64,000 nt of DNA from NCBI GenBank assembly GCA_958009085.1, contig OY253674.1, positions 1,207,760 through 1,271,759 on the forward strand, in the 5' to 3' direction. The notes under the pieces were generated by a model. The model ran no database searches and was not told the origin of the DNA. It was given only the letters and a program-made list of their open reading frames with translations. Numbering within the stretch: position 1 is the stretch's first letter; every line of letters begins with the position of its first letter. This stretch comes from Protoeuglena noctilucae. Taxonomy: Eukaryota; Chlorophyta; Pedinophyceae; Marsupiomonadales; Marsupiomonadaceae. The position numbers were made by a program, and so were the translations under genes. Below, one piece after another: positions 56,572 through 64,000 of this stretch.

Positions 56572-59500
56572 TGCGATGCTTTCCTCGCTCCCCCCGCCTC
56601 CGCAGCTCGCTCCCCGCCGCGGGCCAGCAGTCGTGGCGCAGCGCCCCGGCCAGTCCCCGGAGCCTCTCGCCGCTCCCGGGCCGCAAGCCGCACCGCGGGG
56701 ATGCGAACGGCGCGGTGGGCCCGCAGATGGGCCCCGCGCCGCTGTCGCGGTCGGCGAGCGGCACGGGGCGGGCGTCGAGCATCAAGGTGGTGGTGCGCGT
56801 CCGGCCGCTGAGCGAGGGCGAGGCGGCGGCGGGGGACCGCGAGGTGGCCGTGGCAACGGGGTCTGGCGGCCTGCAGGTCACGGCGCCCCCCGTGGCCGCG
56901 GGTGCCTCCGCCAAGGCCCGGTCCTTCGACTTCCACGCCTGCCTGGGCCCCCACGTGGGGCAGGCGGACGTGTTCGGGGTGTGCGGGGTGCCGCAGCTCG
57001 TCAACGCAGCGCTGCGGGGGTACAACGGTGAGCGAGCAAGCACCCCGCTGCTGCTGGGGAAGGAGTTGCGTGGCAGCCCACGCGTGCTAGGCATGCACAC
57101 GAGCTTGGCCCATGAGCACCAAGGCCTCCCCCCGGGCTCCCGCAGTCTCGGTGCTTGCGTATGGCCAGACGGGTTCCGGCAAGACGTACACGATGACGGG
57201 GAGGGAGTCTGCCATCGCGTCGGCCGGGTTCTCCTCGGCCGCTTCGCCCCCCGACGGCGTCGTGCCCCGCGCGCTGCGTCACCTCTTCGCCGCGGTGGAT
57301 GCGGCGCAGAAGGGGGCTCCCCGCGGCGAGGGGGTGCAACTGGGGCTGTCCCAGGTGGAGATCTACAACGAGGCCGTCTACGACCTCTACCGCTTCACCA
57401 ACAAGCCACTGGCCGTCAAGGCGAGCCGCGGGGGGGTACATGGCGTTCCTTGCGTGAGCAGGACATCATGAGCAGGAACCGAGCCATCATCAGCAGCCAC
57501 GTGCCATCCCCACCGTGCCCCTTCTCACCCCATCACCCCACCGCTCCTCTGCTACCCCAACCCCTTTGCCTCCCCCCCCCAGTGGGACGCCTCGTCTGGC
57601 TTTTACGTGGACAAGGCGCAGGTGCTCCCCGTGGCGTCGTGCGAGGAGGCGCTGCGTGCGCTAGCGGTGGGCATGCAGCACCGCCACAAGGGGGCGCACG
57701 AGCTCAACCGCGAGTCGTCCCGCTCCCACTCCATCGTCACCGTGCACGTGGCCTCCACCGCCGTCGACGCCGCCACCGGCCGCCCCGTCACGCGCCGCTC
57801 CAAGCTCCTCTTCGTGGACCTGGCGGGGTCGGAGCGGCTCAAGGCCACGCGCACCACGGACGAGGGGCTCAAGGAGACGGGCAGCATCAACCGCAGCCTG
57901 TTCACGCTCGGCAAGGTCATCGGCACTTTGGGGGACGCCAGGGGGGGGGCCGCGCCCCACGTGCCCTACCGCGACAGCCTGCTGACCAAGCTGCTCATGG
58001 ACAGCATCGGGGGGTCGGCCCTCACGCTCATGGTCGCCTGCGTGTCCCCCGCGGAGTCTCAAGCCGAGCAGACGCTGAGCACCCTCGCCTACGCCCAGAA
58101 GGCCAAGAATATCCGCAACAAGCCCGTAGTGCAGGTCGACCACGCCGACGCAGAGATACTGGCGCTGCAGGCGAGGGAGTGATGGGGAATAGGTGCAGCA
58201 GGGTGTTGCGGGGAGCTGTGGGAGCTTGTGTGGTGTCAGCTACATCTGTCGGGTTGTGTTGCGAACGTGTGCCCGTCTCACAGCACCCCCTTGCCCTCGC
58301 CTCGCTGCACAGAGGGAGCTCGCGCTGCTGCGGGAGGAGAACAGCTACCTGCGTCGCCACGTGTCGTCCACGCCGGGACCCCTTCCCGCCCCGCTGCCGC
58401 CCCCGCGGCTGGCACACACGGACAGCGCCACCCCCGCGCGCCCCGACAGCCGCAGCTCCGAGGGCGGCGTCCCCGCCGGCGAGATGGCACTGTTACAGTC
58501 GCTCAGCCAGACGCGGGCGCGCGACCGCGGGGCGTCCGGGGCAGTGGCGGAGGAGGCGCGGGGGGCAGTGGCACGCGTGCGGGGGAGGGGCGACGCTGAG
58601 CTGCTGCGGATGGCCAGGGAGGACCTGGTGGCGGAGCTGCGTCGCGCCACGGAGCTGGTGCTGCGTCTGGCGGGGGAGCTGGACGAGGGGGCGGCCGAGA
58701 GAGACCGACTGCGGTGCGTGGGGGGTGGGATGAGGGGAGAGCGAGCGATTGCTTGGCCGCAGCTGTCTGTGTCTGTTCCTGTCAGCACCCTGCACGCGAA
58801 GCGGCGAGGACATCTCTTGTGGACCCCACAACTGTCGCTGTGCCTGATCACACACCCACTCTCACACCCTTGTGCCTCTCCCCATCCCAGGGCGTCCCGT
58901 CAGCTCCTGGCCCTGGACCACCGCGGCCTGGCGCAGGAGAACGAGCAGCTGAGGCACAAGGTGGGGCTGCTCGAGGCACTCGTGAGGAGGAGGGGGTCGG
59001 GGGGCAGCGGGGCGCCGATGGATGCCGACACAGCCACCACCACCCCCGCTGCCGACCCCGCGCCCGGCCGACCACGCGCCCCGTCCATGGGACGCGCGGG
59101 CACCCTCGCAATCGAGGCGCGCCAACCGCTAGACGCCCCCTCTCCCCTCGCGTCGGCATCCGAGAGTGACATGCACGCGGGGGACGCGCATGCGGGGCCC
59201 GTGGGCGACTGGGATGCCGCGGGGGTTCGGTACCTGGACCGGGTGCGGCGGCAGCTGGGAGCAGAGGCGTCCGGGAGCGGGGGCAGCGGCGCGAGCAGCC
59301 CCGCGCGGCGGCTGGCGGGCGTGCACAGCGACGTGCCCGGGGCGAGGGAGCGCATGGAGATGGGCCCGGTGGAGGCGCGGGTGCGGATGCGGCACCGCAG
59401 CCACAAGGGCGTGGGGCAGAGCGGGGACCGGGAGGGGGAGGCGGAGGAGGGGGAGGGAGGGGCGCGGTCGGCGCATGGCGACGCGGCGGTGACGGGGGCT

Positions 59501-59656
59501 GCGGGGGCAGGGGCGGCGCCGGAGGTGGTGCGTGCAGAGAGCGAGAGGAGCGACCCCGGCGAGAGGGGCGCGTCGCGGGTGGGGGACGACGGCCGAGGGG
59601 CAAGGGGGGGGCGCATCACTGTGTCTGGGCGTGCGATGGAGTTGCTGGGGGGATAG
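56572..59656 (+). CDS. Kinesin motor protein with C-terminal coiled coil
   Basis: A microtubule motor. Exons: 56572(?)-57027, 57146-57420, 57583-58170, 58313-58713, 58891-59656 (TAG). The motor is N-terminal: SIKVVVRVRPL, P-loop AYGQTGSGKTYTMTG, switch I NRESSRSHSIVTVHV, switch II LFVDLAGSERL, then LKETGSINRSLFTLGKVI, PYRDSLLTKLLMDSIGG and LAYAQKAKNIRNKPVV. Right after the motor comes LALQRELALLREENSYLRR, a neck-like coiled coil, followed by low-complexity sequence. The N-terminal motor and RNKPVVQVD...LLREENSYL join suggest a KIF12-like or related plus-end kinesin, but the subfamily is not settled. An acceptor at 56605 could make the first exon lie further upstream. Introns at 57421 and 58171 start with GC. 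The stop is about 100 bp from the stop of the convergent carrier gene. Confidence 0.9.
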
Positions 59657-59755
59657 GCGGGTGATACGTGCCGACTGTGAAGCTTGCTTGCTTACTAGTA
59701 CTAGGCTAGGACAACCCTCCGATGGTCTCCCCATCGCGTGATTCAACCGGCGCCG

Positions 59756-61166
59756 TCATCCTGCCGCATCACTCGTCTCCTTGGCGCACACCCTCTTGAG
59801 GAATTCGTAGGCGGAGACCATGGCCGTGCCCCACAGGGCGCTGGATGCCATGCGGGGGGCCACCCCGCGGAACATCCCACGCAAGCCGTCGCGGGCGAAC
59901 AGGTCGCGCACCACGGCACGCACCGTCGGCTGGGCCTCGCCTCGCGCCGCACGCGTCACCTGCGGGAGCAGAGGCAAAGCAGGGTCAGCCTCGTTAGCAG
60001 GCACTGGCCCGTTGCGGCATGCCATGCGCCCACGCGGCTGTCGCCGCCATCCCCGCACCTGCAGCCGCGTCTTGACGACGTCCAGCGGCGCTGTCAGGAA
60101 CCCACTCGTGGCCCCTGCCGCGACCCCCGACGCCACCTGCACCGCCCCCACCCACGGCACTGACGCCCCCCCGCCCCCGTCCCCGCTGCTGCTGAGCCCC
60201 AGCGCGTGCCACAGGAGCTTCTGGTACGTGCTGTAAGCGCTCCACCAGATGGCACTCGAGGGCGCGTACGTCAGCTGCGTGGGGAGCACAGGCATGGAAT
60301 GGTGCATGCACCGCCCATGCGCCCATGCCCCGACAACTCCACACCCACGCTGCCAGTGGCTCACCAGGGACACGGGCAGTCCCCGGTAGAGTCCCCGTAG
60401 CCCCTCCTGCGCCAAGATGGCCCGGAATGCCTGCAGGCCCCCCGCGTAGCGCGGCTTGGGGCCCTCGTGGGGGGCGTGCACGTGCGACGCCCCGGCCTCG
60501 TAGCTCCTCTCCACGCGGTCCGCGATCATCAGGCGCTGAGACACCACGTCGATGGGCACCGAGACGGCCTGCGTGGCCAGGCTGGCGCAGAACCCCGCCA
60601 CGAAGCTGGCCGCCCCCGCAGAGGCGGCGTCGCTGAGGCCGCCCCAGGCGTGGAGGTGCGCGGAGGACACCGCGCGGACCTTCTCGAGGGACGTCAGGTA
60701 CACGATCCTGGGAGCGGGGCGGGGCGTTCGTGTCGCGTGCAGCTAGACTTGAGCTGGTGTGCGAGCCCACCGTCTCCGATGGCTACCTGGCGGGGATGGT
60801 GCCCACGAGCACCGTCCCGAAGCCCTTGTAAAGCCCACGGATGCCCTCGGCTTGAAACACGTCGCGCGCAATGCGAGCCGCGCCGCGCAGGCCCTGCACA
60901 CTGCCCTGCCCCTGCGCATCCGAAGCGATCTGCCGCGTCTTGATCACCGTCAGCGGGAAGAGGCACACCGTCACGGCGCTGAAGAGGCCTGCGATGGGTT
61001 AGGGGGTAGCAGCGCCCGTGGCCGCAACGCGCTAACCACGAGCGGCGCGGCTGGATCGATGGACGCTGTACGCAAGGCTGCCAAAAACCACACCTGTACC
61101 GTACACAAAGAACTTGCGCTTGTCCAAGGCGTCCCAATCGATGTCTCTCCGGCTGTCCTCATGCAT
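59756..61166 (-). CDS. Mitochondrial carrier, SLC25A44-like
   Basis: Six-TM inner-membrane transporter; SLC25A44 in animals moves branched-chain amino acids, but substrate here is inferred from family only. Five exons (61166-61094, 60988-60787, 60707-60365, 60274-60059, 59959-59756) join in frame to 345 aa. The start MHEDSRRDIDWDALDKRKFF matches the family's IDWEHLDKKKF. The three carrier signatures are PLTVIKTR (with Thr, as in SLC25A44 repeat 1), PIDVVSQR and PLDVVKTR; GFCASLATQAVSVPIDVVS and LLTYAPSSAIWWSAY are also family-typical. A loop in the middle repeat (SYEAGASHVHAPHEGPKPRY) is somewhat long. Confidence 0.92.
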
Positions 61167-61610
61167 CCTGGCCCCCACGTTGGTCCTGCCGCGGGATTCG
61201 CGCCAGCCAAGCCCGGCGAATGGACGGCACTCGTCTCGCGCACCAAGCCACGGAAACCACTTTCAGCAGCCGATGCCACGATCAAATATGACTAGTAAAG
61301 CGCTTGATGCGCAAATCACGGCTCAAATCCTAGCCAGGGAGCGGAGCGACTGGGTGCCACTGCTGGGTGCTGGATGGCCGCCCTTCGCGGCTCTTTGCAA
61401 GCGATGCGCACGCCTCTGTGCCGGCGAGGATCCCATACTCCATTGTCAAACGTGTCAGATGCAGACTTCACGATTTGGGGCCGCATTGCCCCCTGAAAGG
61501 GCAAGGGTCTTCCCCACGTGACAGCGCGACCTAGCATGGCAGCAGCTAGTCATGGCGAGGACCCGAGAGAGTGCAGACGGCAAGCTCTGCTCTGCTCCCG
61601 TCCCTCGCGT
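61167..61610. other. Intergenic between carrier and SurE genes
   Basis: About 440 bases upstream of the carrier start and downstream of the SurE stop. The plus frame at 61114-61521 overlaps it but is the shadow of the carrier exon at one end and has no motif. Probably carrier promoter and SurE 3' UTR. Confidence 0.5.
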
Positions 61611-62932
61611 TCATGCCTCCCGCAGAGAGGCCCCCAATGGCGTCACAGACACAGCTCCCATCCGAATGGCCCACACGTCCGTGCCCGCCTCGGCCGGCCT
61701 GCAAGGACGCACAGCAGTCACGGTCGATGCGGTTACTCGGTCAGCACTCGACGGGTCCGCCATCACACCTGCAGACATGCACCCTTGCCTCTCAAACACC
61801 CGCAGCCCCTCCGGGCTCCAGGCAAAGAGGCCGTCCTTGTCCTGGGCATAGGCGCGGCCGTACCCGCGACCACCCGCGATGCGCGTCCAAGCCAGCGGGA
61901 CGGGCGCCGACAGGCCAGGCACGGGCAGCCACTCAAAGGCGGTGTCATCGGGGCTGTGGGAAGAGAGCACATCGGTATGCAGCAAGCGGGCTGGTCGACA
62001 CGCAGACTGCCCGGCAAGCAAAAAGAGTCCGCATCGCTCTGCGCTGCATCGGCGTGAGGACCAGGGCTGAGCTGCCACCCCTCCCTATCGCCCTGTCCGC
62101 ACCGAATGGGCTCGGCACCCAAGAGGGCCGGCACGTCGACATCCACAGCCCCCACGCCCAGGGGCACATTGACGTTGCAGAGGTCGGCGCCCGCGGGCCA
62201 CTGGGACCACAGCCGCTCGACGGCCGCGAGCGCCGCGGCACTGGCGACGTGGACCTGGGCGTCTGTCCAGCGGTGAAGGCCCTGGGGGAGTAAGGGGGGC
62301 AAGCATGCCTTGAGGAGCATAGTTGTTAAACGATGTTCTGCTTGTTCGATCCATGCCTCGCCTGGAAGAAGGGGAAGGAGAGGGCGATGGCGGGGAGGCC
62401 CAGGAGGGCCGCCTCGGCAGCGGCGCCCACGGTCCCAGACGAGAGGACGAAAGCACGACCGGCGTTGTGGCCGATGTTGGGGCCGCTGACGACGAGGTCG
62501 AAGGGGTGCGGGTCCGCCAGCTGCACGGGGAGGGGTGGGGGTGGCTGTCCATGCGCTCAGTCAGGACGGCCAGGGCGCTGAGATGGGAGGGTCGTGGCAG
62601 CAAGCAAGTGCTCGCCTGATGGATGGCGATGTTGGCGGCGGCGGCGGGCGTGCCGGTGACCGTGAAGAAGCCCGGCTCTGCCTCGGCCAGCGCCAGGGGA
62701 CCCCGGGGCAGCGCCTTGGCCACGAAGGATTGGTTGTCCGCGGGGACGCAGACCGTCACGTCCCAGAGCGGGGACTGGCGAGCAATGGCGAGAAAGGTGC
62801 GAAGGAAGGGGCTCTGCGGCGGGGAGGCAGGGGTGCTGTGTCCGTTGAAGGGGCGTGCGCCGGGGTGCGCGTGCCCCCCTTGAGCTCCGCTCTCACGTCC
62901 GGCCCGTCATCGTTCGTCAGGAGCATGCGCAT
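61611..62932 (-). CDS. SurE-like nucleotidase/phosphatase
   Basis: SurE proteins are metal-dependent 5'/3'-nucleotidases and exopolyphosphatases. Exon 1 (62932-62895) encodes [12 protein letters not shown] with the NDDG metal site. The next exon (about 62805-62617) gives [20 protein letters not shown] and [13 protein letters not shown]; about 62525-62365 gives [20 protein letters not shown] then [20 protein letters not shown]. Later exons (about 62280-62040, about 61955-61611) hold [33 protein letters not shown] and the end [11 protein letters not shown]. The NDDGP...SPF and FVAKAL forms resemble the fungal/plant SurE class rather than bacterial enzymes. Length about 300 aa fits. The ATG chosen is next to the conserved motif. 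Confidence 0.87.
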
Positions 62933-63474
62933 GGAACGATCTCGTTTGGTGGACCCAGCCGTCGCGCGGGGCGCCCTCGCCGCGCGGGGCGGCTCGCACG
63001 ACTTGGGAGGACATGACGGGGATCCAGCCAGGCGGCGGGCGCTGGCCGCCGCCTGCAGGATCATGCGCGATGCCAACTTTGATGACGGATGTGGCGAAAG
63101 GACTCGCTCGGTCGCCACTGCAAATCTCGAAGAGCGCGGCAGCACGGGTCAAAGGGAGGTCACGGTCCCTCGTAATCGCTTCGCGGCCCTCCACAACCCC
63201 TAAGAGCCAGCAGCAGGTGTATGATACCAGCAGTAGTCGACAGGCGTCACGAACACGCCGCACAGATCCACGTCGGCGACGCTTCGACCGGACCACTGGC
63301 AGCGAGCGCTGGCGGGAATGCAAGACCGCGCGACCAACACCGACCGGCCCCTGTCCAGCGCTGGCAGATGTACCTAGAGGTTGATGACGTCGGACTGCTG
63401 GGTGGAGATCCAGCGATCGGTGGCGCTGCGCGTAACTGTAGGTGCCCCTGCCGTACTTGGCGGATCCGGATGCG
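62933..63474. other. Subtelomeric intergenic region
   Basis: This lies between the SurE start (minus) and the CBM20-like exon (plus). No conserved coding sequence was found. The SurE promoter must be here. Open frames on both strands lack motifs. Confidence 0.5.
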
Positions 63475-63620
63475 ATGACGTCGCATTGGATTGTTTTCCA
63501 TGTAGTGTCAGACGAGAAGGACTGGCAGGAGGGCGAGGAGGCCCGTCTCATCGTCGTGGGGAGCTCGCGGGAGCTGGGCGAGTACCGCATCGCGGGAGGC
63601 CTCCCTCTCACCCGCGCGGC
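63475..63620 (+). pseudogene. CBM20-like starch-binding exon truncated by the telomere
   Basis: The frame beginning MTSHWIVFHVVSDEKDWQEG continues EEARLIVVGSSRELGEYRIA and GGLPLTRAAG, then reaches a plausible GTAACG donor at about 63620. The pattern 'V-F-V...L-VVGSS-ELG-Y----GLPL' is that of a family 20 carbohydrate-binding module (as in starch dikinases, disproportionating enzyme and related proteins). CBM20 modules bind starch or glycogen. Only the first half of the module is present: about 125 bases later the telomeric repeat starts, so the rest of the gene is missing. It is a remnant unless an extremely short gene. An upstream in-frame start at 63442 is also possible. Confidence 0.6.
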
Positions 63621-63743
63621 AGGTAACGGCCGCGGCAACGGGCTGGGAATCTGCACATGACCTTGCTTGTTGCTGCCGCGATTGCATCATGTCAGCCGCG
63701 AGGGCGATTCGGCGCAGCGGGCACCGAGCACTCTGTGGCACGC

Positions 63744-64000
63744 CTAGGGTTAGGGTCAGGTAGGCAGGGCAAGGTTAGGGTAGGTTAGGGTTAGGGTTAG
63801 GGTTAGGGTTAGGGTTAGGGTTAGGGTTAGGGTTAGGGTTAGGGTTAGGGTTAGGGTTAGGGTTAGGGTTAGGGTTAGGGTTAGGGTTAGGGTTAGGGTT
63901 AGGGTTAGGGTTAGGGTTAGGGTTAGGGTTAGGGTTAGGGTTAGGGTTAGGGTTAGGGTTAGGGTTAGGGTTAGGGTTAGGGTTAGGGTTAGGGTTAGGG
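63744..64000 (+). repeat. Telomere (TTAGGG)n, chromosome end
   Basis: From 63744 the sequence is degenerate telomeric repeat (CCTAGGGTTAGGGTCAGG, then GTTAGGGTAGG), and from about 63784 to 64000 it is a perfect TTAGGG array. The G-rich strand runs 5'->3' toward the right end, as at a true chromosome end. The unit is the human-type hexamer, not the TTTAGGG of most land plants. Confidence 0.98.

Noticed and set aside
58193-58312. Read-through of the kinesin intron at 58171-58312 as coding
   Set aside because: An in-frame stop follows GCGAGG immediately, and splicing at the GC donor joins the motor to the coiled coil in frame.
63784-64000. Interstitial telomeric repeat
   Set aside because: The array runs to the window edge in the correct outward orientation with no unique sequence after it, so a true chromosome end is the simpler reading.

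Overview
The window is the end of a eukaryotic nuclear chromosome. From about 63,744 to the right edge it is telomere, (TTAGGG)n running 5'->3' outward. The rest is GC-rich, gene-dense (about 22 genes in 63 kb on both strands) and intron-rich, with C-rich 3' intron ends. Genes for the nexin-dynein regulatory complex, a kinesin, a receptor-type nucleotide cyclase, a plant-like QCR6, a plant/algal small protein, an archaeal-type dehydroquinate synthase II and a possible starch-binding CBM20 exon suggest a flagellated alga. The exact lineage cannot be fixed from this window: TTAGGG telomeres with many GC-AG introns would fit a haptophyte or another alga, and I do not claim one.

Layout, left to right: TSR1 (-, cut by the window start), RNA polymerase III subunit RPC2 (+, 21 exons), a small plant-type protein (-), a two-TM membrane protein (+), ribosomal protein eS19 (-), DRC2 (+), a bacterial-like GT-C type membrane protein (+, runs into a 200-N gap), a long coiled-coil protein (-, leaves through the same gap), CTF8 (-), an unrecognised gene (+), a J-domain protein (-), two large imperfect palindromes, dehydroquinate synthase II (-), a DUSP12-HAD phosphatase fusion (+), a membrane nucleotide cyclase (-), a DUF4485 protein (+), C1D/LRP1 (-), aspartyl aminopeptidase (-), QCR6 (-), a kinesin (+), an SLC25A44-like carrier (-), SurE (-), a broken CBM20 exon (+) and the telomere.

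Most genes are housekeeping: ribosome biogenesis (TSR1, eS19, C1D), transcription (RPC2), replication/cohesion (CTF8), mitochondria (QCR6, carrier) and flagellum (DRC2). TSR1 and RPC2 are divergent and share a 558-bp gap. Exon models were built by eye from conserved protein sequence, splice consensus and reading-frame continuity; several close exactly in frame (RPC2 1167 aa, eS19 148 aa, DUSP12-HAD 625 aa, carrier 345 aa).

The most unusual signal is in the introns. Many contain one to three degenerate copies of their own exon/intron junction, as if they grew by tandem duplication of splice sites. At least 18 of the roughly 90 introns traced use a GC donor (GC-AG) instead of GT. The other striking items are the DUSP12-HAD fusion, the bacterial-like GT-C protein, the paired palindromes near 34.8 kb and a gene truncated by the telomere.
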